A stretch of 64,000 bases of DNA from DATKKG01 sp964475215 (lineage in GTDB: Archaea; Thermoproteota; Nitrososphaeria; Conexivisphaerales; DTJL01): NCBI GenBank assembly GCA_964475215.1, contig CAYYVT010000187.1:62001-126000 (forward strand). Reading direction: 5' to 3'. Under the pieces are notes generated by a model. That model was not told where the DNA came from and searched no databases. It saw only the letters and a program-made list of their open reading frames with translations. Below are positions 27,025 to 35,779 of the stretch, piece after piece (the stretch's first letter is position 1; every line of letters starts with the position of its first letter). Made by a program: the position numbers and the translations under genes.

Positions 27025-28098
27025 ATAATAATTCACGTCGACCTCGATGCATTCTATCCATCGGTAGAGATAAGGCGGAGGCCGGAACTCAGGGGCCTTC
27101 CCGTGGTCGTGGGTGCAGATCCGAAGGATGGCAAAGGACGCGGGGTCGTGCTCTCATGCTCTTATGAAGCGAGGCGCTTTGGGGTCCATTCGGGCCAGCC
27201 GATTTCCAAAGCGTTTAGGCTATGCTCCCAAGCGGTGTTCCTAAGGCCGGATTTCCACCTATACGGGACGACGTCCTCTCGCGTAATGAAGCTGTTGCGG
27301 GGTCACGGTGACAAGTTCGAGCAGACGAGCATCGACGAAGCCTTCCTCGACGTCACACACAGCGTTAGAGACAGTGACGAAGCGAGGGAGCTCGCAGGCC
27401 GGATAAAGGAAGAGATTTTCAAGACAGAAGGCCTGACCTGTTCCATCGGGATCGCGCATAACAAATCCATCGCAAAGATCGCTTCGGACCTGAAGAAGCC
27501 TGACGGCTTGGTCGTCGTAGATCCGAACGGAGTCGAGGAATTCTTGGCGCCACTTCCTGTTTCGGCCATAACCGGGGTTGGTGAGAAGACTAGAAGGTTC
27601 CTCAAGGAGAGGGGCGTCGAAACCATCGGCCAGCTCCAGATGGTGCCAGGCAAGGAGCTTGTGAAGTACTTCGGAAAGGGAGGCGTATGGCTTTGGGGGG
27701 TCGCTCATGGCCTGGAACAGGTCGAAGTCATCGACAACAGGACGGTCAAGTCCCTCTCCGTCGAGCGCACCTTCGATGAAGACATTTCAGACAGAAGGGT
27801 CCTCTTGAAGACCATGAAGGAACTATCTTCCGAACTTCGCAAGAGGACGGAGATGGGGAACTTCGAATTCAAGACCGTCGGAGTAAAGATTCGCTTCGAG
27901 CACTTCCAGACGTTCACCCGAGAAAGGACCCTGAGGACCCATGAATCGGGTGAGGTGGTCTTACTGGAACAATCCACCGCACTTCTCGAGGAATTCAGGG
28001 ATGACACGAGGAAGGTCAGGCTCATCGGCTTGCGTGTGTCGAACCTCCGGAAGGTTGAGCAGAGGGGCTCCGGTCTTGAAGCTTGGATGAACTCCTAA
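27025..28098 (+). CDS. dinB: Y-family DNA polymerase IV (Dpo4-like), no canonical start codon
   Basis: Translesion polymerase. The conserved frame runs from the metal-binding motif HVDLDAFYPSVE through TSIDEAFLDVT (catalytic acidic pair), CSIGIAHNKSIAKIAS, the thumb motif GVGEKTRRFLKERGV and the little-finger domain. The first canonical start is GTG 27103, but that would delete the first catalytic Asp. The in-frame stop at 26995-26997 leaves no ATG, GTG or TTG in between. A TATA-like CTTTTAAC at 26978-26985 predicts transcription from about 27008, making ATA 27025 or 27028 (or ATT 27031) the best candidates. With that start the protein is about 357 residues, full length for the family. Confidence 0.85.
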   Translation: MIIHVDLDAFYPSVEIRRRPELRGLPVVVGADPKDGKGRGVVLSCSYEARRFGVHSGQPISKAFRLCSQAVFLRPDFHLYGTTSSRVMKLLRGHGDKFEQTSIDEAFLDVTHSVRDSDEARELAGRIKEEIFKTEGLTCSIGIAHNKSIAKIASDLKKPDGLVVVDPNGVEEFLAPLPVSAITGVGEKTRRFLKERGVETIGQLQMVPGKELVKYFGKGGVWLWGVAHGLEQVEVIDNRTVKSLSVERTFDEDISDRRVLLKTMKELSSELRKRTEMGNFEFKTVGVKIRFEHFQTFTRERTLRTHESGEVVLLEQSTALLEEFRDDTRKVRLIGLRVSNLRKVEQRGSGLEAWMNS

Positions 28099-28106
28099 AC
28101 CCATGC

Positions 28107-28958
28107 TCACCGACCCGTTGTCATGGACAGCGCGGAAATCTCCTCTTGGCCAAGCCGCCATCCGGTCGCACCGGCATCCTCAACAACATGCTCAATCCGT
28201 GACGCCCTTGGAATAGGAACCACATTGTCCCCTCTTGTGAGGAGCCAGTTAAGAGCTATCTGCGCGGGAGTCCTTCCTCCATGCTTCCTAGAGATGTCTT
28301 CAATCAATGACTTTAGGCCACCCTTCGGTTCGGCTAGTGCCCCATGGGCAACAGGGCGATAGGCTAAGAGGGCGATGTCGTTCTCCTTGCAAAATGGAAG
28401 AACTTCGGCTTCGATATTGCGCGCGATGAGGCTGTATTCCATCTGGTTCGACGCGAGGTCGCACTTAGAGAGAGCCTCCTGGGCCTCCTTCATCTGCGTT
28501 ACAGAGAAATTGCTCACTCCGATTTGTCTCACTTTACCATCGTTCACCAGCTTCTCCATGGCCCCCATGGTTTCGCGAATCGGAATCTTGCTATTGGGCC
28601 AGTGAATCTGGTACAAATCGATGTACGTTGACCTCAGATTTGACAAGCTCGCGTCGGCTGATTTCAGGACGTCATCGCGGTGGAGGTGCGACGGCCAGAC
28701 TTTCGTCGCTATGAACAAATCGTCCCGTTTTAATCCCCGAATGGCTTCGGATACGATCCCCTCAGTCTGATACGCCTCCGCGGTATCGATGAGGTTCATC
28801 CCTAGTTCGATGCCCTTCTTCAAGGCGGCAACCCTGCCGTCGCTAGGCCGAGGACGATCCGCCGACGCTGGGAAGAACCTCGTGAGCACGCCGTAGTAGG
28901 TGCCCATCCCAACGGAAGACACCTTGTAGCCGGTCCTACCGAAGGTACGATACTCCAT
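28107..28958 (-). CDS. Aldo/keto reductase
   Basis: 283-residue NAD(P)H-dependent oxidoreductase, TIM barrel. The tetrad is visible: Asp in NLIDTAEAY, Tyr in the same motif, Lys in ATKVWP and His in YQIHWPN. The C-terminal cofactor segment VVPIPRAS is present. The substrate is unknown. It converges on dinB. Confidence 0.9.
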   Translation of the reverse strand: MEYRTFGRTGYKVSSVGMGTYYGVLTRFFPASADRPRPSDGRVAALKKGIELGMNLIDTAEAYQTEGIVSEAIRGLKRDDLFIATKVWPSHLHRDDVLKSADASLSNLRSTYIDLYQIHWPNSKIPIRETMGAMEKLVNDGKVRQIGVSNFSVTQMKEAQEALSKCDLASNQMEYSLIARNIEAEVLPFCKENDIALLAYRPVAHGALAEPKGGLKSLIEDISRKHGGRTPAQIALNWLLTRGDNVVPIPRASRIEHVVEDAGATGWRLGQEEISALSMTTGR

Positions 28959-29049
28959 CTCCTTCGCCTTCGCTTCCGTTCGATGATAAACCAGCCGGCC
29001 TTTTCCTACCCTTCAGGATTATTGCTCGGCGCTTATATCTACGGAGGAA

Positions 29050-29185
29050 GCCGTGGGCGGGTTAGGGGGCGTAGTCAAAAGTGGGCGGTCGGTCCCGGGG
29101 CGGAGCCCATTTTACCGTCTTTGACGTGGGCGATGTTTCGGGGGCCGTATCTTTGACGTTCCACCCACCCCCCACGCAGGCGGGT
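29050..29185 (+). ncRNA. Candidate structured RNA in the 288-base gap
   Basis: This GC-rich, gene-free stretch follows a TATA-like GCGCTTATATCT (29029-29040). Ends can pair: CGTGGG (29052-29057) with CCCACG (29171-29176), extended by GGGT with ACCC. Inside, AAAGTGGGC (29078-29086) pairs with GCCCATTTT (29105-29113), and TCTTTGACGT occurs twice (29118 and 29150). No RNase P or SRP signature was found. The long-range helix and promoter suggest an RNA gene, but this is inference; the boundaries are approximate. Confidence 0.35.
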
Positions 29186-29246
29186 CCTAGTGGAACACAT
29201 TAGAGTAGACAATTCCGAGATCTAAAATTACTTCTGGAGCGGCATC

Positions 29247-30296
29247 TCATCTGCCACGCGTCATGTCTTGAATGCGCTGCAGCGTCTTTTCGATGTCAGC
29301 CTTCTCGATTCCCCTGTGAGTGACCATCCTCACCCTGAACGCGTCTACGGTGCCACACAGCACTCCCTTCTCTTTGGCTCTTGCGACGAACTGATCCGCC
29401 GTAATCTCCAGCCCCCGCACGCTGAACGCGACCATGTTGGTCTGGACGGCTCCGAGATCGACCTCTATGCCATCCACCTTGGCCAACCCCAACGCAAGGA
29501 GCTTGGCGTTGTCATGATCATCGGCCAGCCTTCCGATCATCTTCTCGAGGGCCACAATCCCCGGAGCGGCTATTATTCCCGCCTGTCTCATACCTCCTCC
29601 CAGCATCTTGCGATACTTCCTCGCTCGGCCAACGAAGTCTGCGTCTCCCACTACCAATGAACCGACAGGACAGCTCAACCCTTTCGAAAGGCAGAACATT
29701 AGATTATCCACGCTCTTAGTGAACTCCTTGACATCAACGCCCAGTGCCACCGCTGCGTTGAAGATCCTAGCACCGTCCATGTAGAACTTAAGCCCATGGG
29801 AGTGGACCACTTCGCCTAATACCCCAATCTGGGCCGGGGTGATGACCGTCCCGCCCGCCCTGTTGTGGGTGTTCTCGATGCAAACCAGTGTAGCGTCGGG
29901 GAAGTGAATGTTCTTGGGCCTGATGGCAGCCTCCACATCCGCTGGGTCGAGCGCTCCCCTGTTTCCCCTTACTGGCCAAGGGAGCACGCCGCCTATCGTG
30001 GAGATTCCGCCTACCTCATACCAGTAGACATGCGATTCTGCTTCGAGTATGACTGAATCGCCACGCTTAGTGTTGCTCATGGTGGACACGAGGTTAGCCT
30101 GCGTCCCGCTTGTGACCAGCAGGGCTGCTTCCTTGCCCATCTTCTGGGCTGCCATTTCCTCCAACCTGAGGACCGTCGGATCCTCTCCATACACATCATC
30201 ACCCAGTTTCGCTTGCTTGATGGCTTCGAGCATCTCTTCGGTCGGGAGCGTGACCGTGTCGCTCCGCAAGTCGACCACGGCGTCTTCAGGAGTCAA
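29247..30296 (-). CDS. ltaE: Low-specificity L-threonine aldolase
   Basis: 349 residues, PLP fold type I. N-terminal DLRSDTVTLPT and GDDVYGEDPTV are diagnostic of threonine aldolase; the Schiff-base Lys is in FCLSKGLSCPVGS. It splits threonine/allo-threonine to glycine and acetaldehyde. TTG 30296 follows a TATA element near 30336 with a 14-base leader. Confidence 0.93.
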   Translation of the reverse strand: MTPEDAVVDLRSDTVTLPTEEMLEAIKQAKLGDDVYGEDPTVLRLEEMAAQKMGKEAALLVTSGTQANLVSTMSNTKRGDSVILEAESHVYWYEVGGISTIGGVLPWPVRGNRGALDPADVEAAIRPKNIHFPDATLVCIENTHNRAGGTVITPAQIGVLGEVVHSHGLKFYMDGARIFNAAVALGVDVKEFTKSVDNLMFCLSKGLSCPVGSLVVGDADFVGRARKYRKMLGGGMRQAGIIAAPGIVALEKMIGRLADDHDNAKLLALGLAKVDGIEVDLGAVQTNMVAFSVRGLEITADQFVARAKEKGVLCGTVDAFRVRMVTHRGIEKADIEKTLQRIQDMTRGR

Positions 30297-30364
30297 TTTG
30301 TTCTCTCCAAGCAGCCGTGCAGACGTCCAAATGCTTATTTGAGCTTTTCAGAAGCCCCCCAGGG

Positions 30365-30952
30365 CTACGGAATGACTACCTTGAACCTATCTCTCAGGTA
30401 GAACGCGAGGACGATACCAAACGCCAGGCCAGCGATATGGGCGCCGTGAGCGATTCCGTCAGGGACGAAAAGGCCAAGGAAGTCCAAGACAGCGTAGAGC
30501 CCTGCGAAGACAACCATCGGCATGGGCACTATGAAATAGACATACACCATGGTCATGGGTGTCAGAACGGCGAGCATCCCGATGATGCCGTAGATGGCTC
30601 CCGACGCGCCAATCGCAGGAATAGTCGATCCTGGCGCCGTCATCATATATCCGAAGTTACCCACGATTCCAGCGATAAAGAAGACTAGCAGGAATAGCCT
30701 TGGGCCTACCATCCTCTCCAGATAGGTCCCGAAGAAGAACAGGGCAATCATGTTGAACAGTATATGCTCGATGCTGGCGTGGAGGAAGATTGACGTGACG
30801 AACATCCACGGATACTGGAACGCATATGCCGGAAAGAACGCAAAGTAGCCCCACCCCACCCAGTTAGCTGCCACGTTTTGAAGGATGAATACAGTGACGC
30901 AGACCCCTATCAAGAAGTATGTCCATCGGACGTGGTAAGGCTCGTACATCAT
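30365..30952 (-). CDS. Rhomboid-family intramembrane serine protease
   Basis: 195 residues with six hydrophobic segments. The catalytic Ser lies in GASGAIYG and the His in HGAHIAG, the rhomboid dyad. The HILFNMIALFFFG segment gives the conserved oxyanion-side His and Asn. It cuts membrane-anchored substrates within the bilayer. No accessory domain. The start is one of two adjacent ATG codons at 30952. Confidence 0.92.
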   Translation of the reverse strand: MMYEPYHVRWTYFLIGVCVTVFILQNVAANWVGWGYFAFFPAYAFQYPWMFVTSIFLHASIEHILFNMIALFFFGTYLERMVGPRLFLLVFFIAGIVGNFGYMMTAPGSTIPAIGASGAIYGIIGMLAVLTPMTMVYVYFIVPMPMVVFAGLYAVLDFLGLFVPDGIAHGAHIAGLAFGIVLAFYLRDRFKVVIP

Positions 30953-31123
30953 GCTCTTTCGAATCCTCCGGGACGGGCGGTTGAAAAGAGTTCCGGAGAC
31001 GGAGTACAGGCACGGCGGTCGGCAGCCCAGAGTAGAATAGAATCAACATAACAATCGAATTCTCCCAAGACTTAAATGCCGTGCCCAAGAGTTCAAATTA
31101 CATGTTTACACCAAAATTCGAGC

Positions 31124-32242
31124 GTGGCTGCCGATCTAGCCGCCTCCCAGTCGCTTCTGGCCTCAGTTGCCGAGGTGGAGGATAAGATGGCATCCGTTTG
31201 GACGTACATACGCCGTTTCGCCCTTATCATGATTGTAATAATCATCATCGTCAGCATCCTGAACTTCGCCTTTGGGACTCTATTGCCATCCGAGGCTGCC
31301 TTCCTAGGGCTGCAGATTACGACGCGGCAGGTGATTCAATTATTACTTGTAGGCTTCGCGGGCGTCATCGTCTTGCTTCTGATAAGACGATTCGCCAAAG
31401 GGCTTAGACGCATAGTCGGCCCTTACATAGCGTCAGTCTTTTCCTACATTCTTGTCATGCTCGACGCCTTCGCAGTGGTCATCTCCATCCTCGAAATCAT
31501 GAACGTTCCTGCCAGTTCGCTTCTGTTAGGGGGTAGCCTCGGCGCCATAATCATCGGCCTAGCCGTTTCCACCCTTTTTGGCAACATATTCTCGGGAGCA
31601 CTGGTGCTCTTCGCCAAGCCGGTGGTGGTGGGGGACGAAGTGCTCGTCAACAACATCCCCGGCCGCATTGAGGAGATCTCTACACTATTCATGAAAATTG
31701 CCAATGAGTCAGGAACCGAGACGATTCTGCCGAACTCGGCCCTAGTTTCGGGAGCGGTGACGCTCACAAGAGTAGCGTCCAAGTCCGGCTTCGTCAACAG
31801 GCTTCCCTTCGAAGCCGGAGACAGGATATACACCTCCTACGTCGGTGGGGAAGGCATGATCAAACAGGTTGACCCCCTATACATGACCGTGGTTCTGGAC
31901 GATGGGAGAGAGATCAAGATACCCAACAACGGTATAATGACCGGCGCAATCTCCATCGCATTGGTCAACGCTATCTCTAGCCCCAAACTCAAGCTATCTG
32001 TCAAGATTAGCTGGGATGTCGAGAGGGCGATTAAGGCGATGCAGGCCGAGGCCATAACCGCCCCGGAATTATTTAAGTCGCCACTTCAGGTGCTTTACTC
32101 TTCTTTGGACGACGGGAGGGTCGGACTGGAAGTGACTGGAGAAGTTGACGCCAAGCGGGTAGCGGAGGCGAAAAGCCGATTGCTGCGGGCGGCTTACTTA
32201 GCCAAGGACAATCGCTCAAGTAATGATTTAAGCTCAGACTAA
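31124..32242 (+). CDS. mscS: MscS-family mechanosensitive channel
   Basis: About 372 residues. Three N-terminal hydrophobic helices lead to the pore/beta domain: GLAVSTLFGNIFSGALVLFAKP, then VGDEVLVNNIPGRIEEI and ILPNSALVSG. It opens under membrane tension to release solutes. The longest frame starts at ATG 31076, but this sits inside the TATA-like ACTTAAATG (31070-31078). GTG 31124, or ATG 31187 at the first helix, is more likely. Confidence 0.88.
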   Translation: MAADLAASQSLLASVAEVEDKMASVWTYIRRFALIMIVIIIIVSILNFAFGTLLPSEAAFLGLQITTRQVIQLLLVGFAGVIVLLLIRRFAKGLRRIVGPYIASVFSYILVMLDAFAVVISILEIMNVPASSLLLGGSLGAIIIGLAVSTLFGNIFSGALVLFAKPVVVGDEVLVNNIPGRIEEISTLFMKIANESGTETILPNSALVSGAVTLTRVASKSGFVNRLPFEAGDRIYTSYVGGEGMIKQVDPLYMTVVLDDGREIKIPNNGIMTGAISIALVNAISSPKLKLSVKISWDVERAIKAMQAEAITAPELFKSPLQVLYSSLDDGRVGLEVTGEVDAKRVAEAKSRLLRAAYLAKDNRSSNDLSSD

Positions 32243-32319
32243 CGCTCTGCAGTGAACGCTTTGATACCAATGTCTACAGCAGCTCAACCGTTATATCGCC
32301 ATTTCGCCCCTGCCAGCCC

Positions 32320-32874
32320 ATGCGGCCGCTGAGGGCGCTTGGAATCGCTGCCGGGATCGTTCCATGGTTGTTCATCTCGGCGTCTATACTGCTTACGCCT
32401 TGGTTCAACCCGTTCAACGACGCCCTGAGCGATCTAGGTAACACGGTGCTCAACTATCCTGTTGCATATGTGTTCGACGTTGGTCTTATCATCTCAGGTC
32501 TGATGGCGGCGACCTTTGGGGCGGTCCTGTCCGCGCGAAATCCCACCGCGAAGTTCCTCTGTTGGTCTGTACCACTGACACTCGGTTCCGCCGACCTCTC
32601 TCTTATCGGGGCCTTCAATGAGTCGATGGGAGGAATTCACTATATCGTGTCGGTAATATTCTTCCTTCTAATCATCATCAATATGGTAGTCTTAGGCGTC
32701 GTTTCGTTTTTTATAGCAGCTCCGCTGCTGGGTGGGGTGTCATTGGTCTTGGGACTTGTTTCTGCATTAGTCTGGCTGATTCATTGGTCTTGGCACGGGG
32801 TCGCCATTCAGGAGACCTTTTCGGCCATAGCCGTGGCCATAATCTTAATCTTGGTGGCCAGAAGGTTCGCTTGA
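32320..32874 (+). CDS. DUF998 membrane protein
   Basis: 184 residues, about six transmembrane helices. The DALSDLGNTV motif after the first helix is typical of DUF998, a family of unknown role. ATG 32320 lies 26 bases from TTATATCG (32291-32298), so it is probably leaderless. Confidence 0.8.
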   Translation: MRPLRALGIAAGIVPWLFISASILLTPWFNPFNDALSDLGNTVLNYPVAYVFDVGLIISGLMAATFGAVLSARNPTAKFLCWSVPLTLGSADLSLIGAFNESMGGIHYIVSVIFFLLIIINMVVLGVVSFFIAAPLLGGVSLVLGLVSALVWLIHWSWHGVAIQETFSAIAVAIILILVARRFA

Positions 32875-32884
32875 CGGGCCTGTC

Positions 32885-33003
32885 GTTGTCGTGAGGAATG
32901 AGAATGCTACCTTCGTGGCCTCCGCCTCCGTTCTTAGCTGGGCGACTCACTGCATGAAAGGCGTTCCACCCTTTCCCCTTTAGCCCTCGAAGGGCGGGGA
33001 GCA
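32885..33003 (-). ncRNA. Candidate small RNA with tandem hairpins
   Basis: On the minus strand a TATA-like ACATAAATACTG (centred near 33029) predicts transcription from about 33003. The following bases fold as nested hairpins: CCCC-GCCCT...AGGGC-TAAA-GGGG, then GAAAGG...CCTTTC, and further on GGC...GCC. The region is convergent with the DUF998 gene and has no convincing reading frame. It could be an H/ACA-like or other sRNA; no guide target was assigned. Confidence 0.3.
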
Positions 33004-33090
33004 TCATGAAGCTTTCAGGTACAGTATTTATGTTGTCAACTCTTCCTATACCACCCCAATTAAAAACCCCCTGTCTGCACGAACTCGAGG

Positions 33091-33204
33091 ATGTCCGCTC
33101 TAAGCTTTGACGAACTCGAGCGCATGAGGTTGATGGCTCCGCAAGACGAAGAAACATTGGTCAAGAAGCTTAGCACGAGGGCGATAGAACCTCAGCCCAA
33201 GTGA
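33091..33204 (+). CDS. Possible 37-residue small protein
   Basis: Short frame (MSALSFDELERMR... ending EPQPK) with charged helical character. ATG 33091 lies about 30 bases after CAATTAAAAAC (33055-33065), fitting the promoter-to-start spacing of other genes here. No homology recognised. It could be chance. Confidence 0.35.
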   Translation: MSALSFDELERMRLMAPQDEETLVKKLSTRAIEPQPK

Positions 33205-33517
33205 CATCGCGATTCTTTGGCCTTCTCTGTCATATAGCGGCAGGCATATCCGACCTAAGTGATTCAACTCTGTCCGGGAGAGACTTCGTTTATGTCTAGT
33301 GCAAAAGATGATATACCTGAGCCTCTTCAGTTGAGCCGATTCTCCTGGGAAGGCGCTGGGCGAGATGAGAGCATCGGACGTTCGACTTTGGCCAGCCGCG
33401 TCTGCCGTCCCAGCGGGACTTCTGATTCCGTTAAGGCGATTCTCTGCTTGCTTGTGGCGCCCATTGGCCACCGCCGATCTTATGGAGCCGAACTTCCTTG
33501 AGGATGGTCTCGGCTAG
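33205..33517. other. Intergenic stretch without a convincing gene
   Basis: Frames exist on both strands (plus 33259-33501, minus 33100-33471), but neither has recognisable content or a well-placed promoter. A CCGTTAAGGCG element near 33432 may serve the PAP2-type gene downstream. Confidence 0.4.
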
Positions 33518-34723
33518 ATGCGATCGCTAGATGGAGTCGACCTCAGTTCGTCGTCTCTGTCGCCGAGATGTAACGAGATTCGCTACAACAGATTGACCAG
33601 GCTGCTTTACCCTTCTTTCATCCTTTCCTTCGTGCTCCTGACCTTTATTCTGGGAATTCTCCTCTCCTTCAGAATTCATCCATTTCCGACAGCGGATCGG
33701 CGCCTGTTTTGGCTGCCGTCCGTCTTCCTGGGGGGCGCCCTCGTCGTGGTTTCAGCCTCGTTCGGTTCCTCAAAGTTCGAAAGCTTCCGGACGTCCGCCT
33801 TGAATCCGGCCTTTTCGTGGGTAAAGCGGAGGATTATCGCCCTCCGCCACGACGTTTACATCGTTATGTTGGTCGCCTACCTTGCCCTGCTCCTTGTGTC
33901 GTATTTCAGGTTCGGCATCCTATTTCAGTTCTCGCTGGGAATGTACGCCCTGATCTCCCTCCCACTCATCTTGGTGATAGGGAGGGGGAGGCTAGTCTTC
34001 CTGAAGAGCTGGATTCCCTTCCTCATAGTGTTCCTTTCATATGAAGCCCTCCAGGGGCTGGTGAGCGTCGTCGTCGCAAACAGTGGAATCATATCCCTGT
34101 ACGCCATCGACTTCCCCATCTGGGGCTTCAACCTCACAGGAGCAGTGCAGGCGGCCCTCTACTCTAACACGATGACCTACGCCATGACCTTCTTCTACAC
34201 TTTGCACCTCCCCCTCGTCGTCCTCGCTTCGATATACTTCTGGTACACCGACAAATCAGTCTACAGGGGATATACGTATGCCGTCCTCATTACTGCATAC
34301 TGCGCGCTGGTGACCTTCCTGTTCTTCCCCACCGCTCCACCATGGTACGAAGGGGCTGCCAAGAACCTTCTACAGAGCGTGAACACCGTAGTCCCCGTGA
34401 AGGTCTACACCAACGTCCTGAACGCCATAGAATCAGACAAATTCGCGGCCTTCCCCAGCCTCCACGGTGCCTTCGCAATCATCTTCTTGTACTACATGCG
34501 GAAGCGTGGAAGGCTGCACGGTCTACTGGCCTTGCCTATCACAGCTGGCATCCTGCTCTCGACCATATACCTCGGCCAGCACTACCTCATCGACCTCATC
34601 GGGGGCGCGGCGTACGCGTTGCCCGCCTGCTATCTGGTCAATTGGTTCGCCACCCGCTCTCAGAAGAGGGCGATGGAGAGGCTCGCCTTGCCTACTGTGA
34701 ACCAGCCGAAGACGGCGCTATAG
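33518..34723 (+). CDS. PAP2/AUR1-type membrane phosphatase or phosphotransferase
   Basis: 401 residues with at least eight hydrophobic helices. The C-terminal half has the PAP2 motifs: FPSLHGAF (motif 2 His) and YLGQHYLIDLIGG (motif 3 His and Asp), as in the PAP2_3/inositol-phosphorylceramide synthase-like group. It probably acts on a polyprenyl or phospholipid head group. The 3' end overlaps asd by 6 bases, tail to tail. The start at ATG 33518 is provisional. Confidence 0.75.
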   Translation: MRSLDGVDLSSSSLSPRCNEIRYNRLTRLLYPSFILSFVLLTFILGILLSFRIHPFPTADRRLFWLPSVFLGGALVVVSASFGSSKFESFRTSALNPAFSWVKRRIIALRHDVYIVMLVAYLALLLVSYFRFGILFQFSLGMYALISLPLILVIGRGRLVFLKSWIPFLIVFLSYEALQGLVSVVVANSGIISLYAIDFPIWGFNLTGAVQAALYSNTMTYAMTFFYTLHLPLVVLASIYFWYTDKSVYRGYTYAVLITAYCALVTFLFFPTAPPWYEGAAKNLLQSVNTVVPVKVYTNVLNAIESDKFAAFPSLHGAFAIIFLYYMRKRGRLHGLLALPITAGILLSTIYLGQHYLIDLIGGAAYALPACYLVNWFATRSQKRAMERLALPTVNQPKTAL

Positions 34724-35779
34724 GTAGCCTTTTCGCAGCATCAGCTCCGCTGTGAGAATTGCGTTACCGGCGGCCCCCCTGATGGTGTTGTGTGAAAGCA
34801 GGGTCAGCCTAATGGAGCAATCATCCAACCCTGGCCTCACCCTGCCAACGACGACGCTCATGCCTGGGACGCTCCCCGCGAGCCTGTCAAGCCTGGGTTG
34901 GGGCCTGTCCTTCTGTCTGGTCACGATTATGGGGGCTTCCGGCGCCGTGTGTAGCCTGAGCTTCTGAGGCTCGCCTCTGAACCCACTCAGCTGGGACTCG
35001 GCCTCTGCCGGAGTTACGGTCCTGTCGAACTCGCAATAAAGCGTCTCCAGATGGCCATCCAAGGTCGACACCCTGTTGCATGACACAGCCATGGGGAGGG
35101 CGAAAGGTTTCACCGACCCGCCATTGACCGCCCCTAGGATTTTCTTGGATTCCCTCTCAACCTTCTCTTCTTCGTCCTTGATGTAAGGTATGACGTTTTC
35201 AAGAATCAGAAGAGAAGAGACTCCAGGATATCCGGCCCCGGACACGGCCTGCATAGTAGTGACCACCGCCTTTCTAATCGGAAAGCGATCAGCCAACGCC
35301 TTTAGCACCAAAGAGAGCCCCGTCACCGTGCAGTTTGGCGTAGTCGCCAGGCCCTTCTTCCATCCCCTATTCTTCCGCTGGAATTCGAGAAGTCGCAAGT
35401 GGTCTCCGTTCACTTCCGGCACTATCAAAGGCACGTCGGGTTCCATCCTATGTGCGCTGACCTCACTGACGATGGCCTTCCCCATTTTTGCATAGAGGGG
35501 CTCAAGTTGAATCGCCGCCTCGGAAGGCAAAGCCGAGAAGATTACTGCGCATTCGTCGACCGAGGTCGGCCCCGCCTCCCTGACCACCATATCCGAAAAC
35601 GCTTCCGGAATGGGAGTAGGGAGTAACCATTTTGCGGCCTCCCCATATCTCTTACCCGCTGAGGACTTCCCGACGAGCGCCACTAGCTCGAAATCTGGGT
35701 GAGACTCCAACATCTCGACATACCGTTGGCCCACGACACCTGTTGCTCCCAGCAGTCCAACCTTGATCCTATCTTTCAT
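34718..35779 (-). CDS. asd: Aspartate-semialdehyde dehydrogenase
   Basis: 353 residues. It reduces aspartyl phosphate to the semialdehyde, the branch point to lysine, threonine and methionine. N-terminal GLLGATGVVGQRYVEMLE binds NADP; the catalytic Cys is in TTPNCTVTG; the C-terminal HNTIRGAAGNA is typical of the archaeal/fungal class. Last gene of the leftward lysine operon, joined to dapL by an ATGA overlap. Confidence 0.95.
   Translation of the reverse strand: MKDRIKVGLLGATGVVGQRYVEMLESHPDFELVALVGKSSAGKRYGEAAKWLLPTPIPEAFSDMVVREAGPTSVDECAVIFSALPSEAAIQLEPLYAKMGKAIVSEVSAHRMEPDVPLIVPEVNGDHLRLLEFQRKNRGWKKGLATTPNCTVTGLSLVLKALADRFPIRKAVVTTMQAVSGAGYPGVSSLLILENVIPYIKDEEEKVERESKKILGAVNGGSVKPFALPMAVSCNRVSTLDGHLETLYCEFDRTVTPAEAESQLSGFRGEPQKLRLHTAPEAPIIVTRQKDRPQPRLDRLAGSVPGMSVVVGRVRPGLDDCSIRLTLLSHNTIRGAAGNAILTAELMLRKGYL

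Noticed and set aside
29041..29190. Intergenic RNA as RNase P or SRP RNA
   Set aside because: RNase P RNA is at 57.9-58.2 kb, and the SRP helix 8 motif is absent here.
32711..33157. 148-codon minus-strand frame running into the DUF998 gene
   Set aside because: It crosses the end of a supported gene on the other strand and has no recognisable domain; the hairpins suggest RNA instead.
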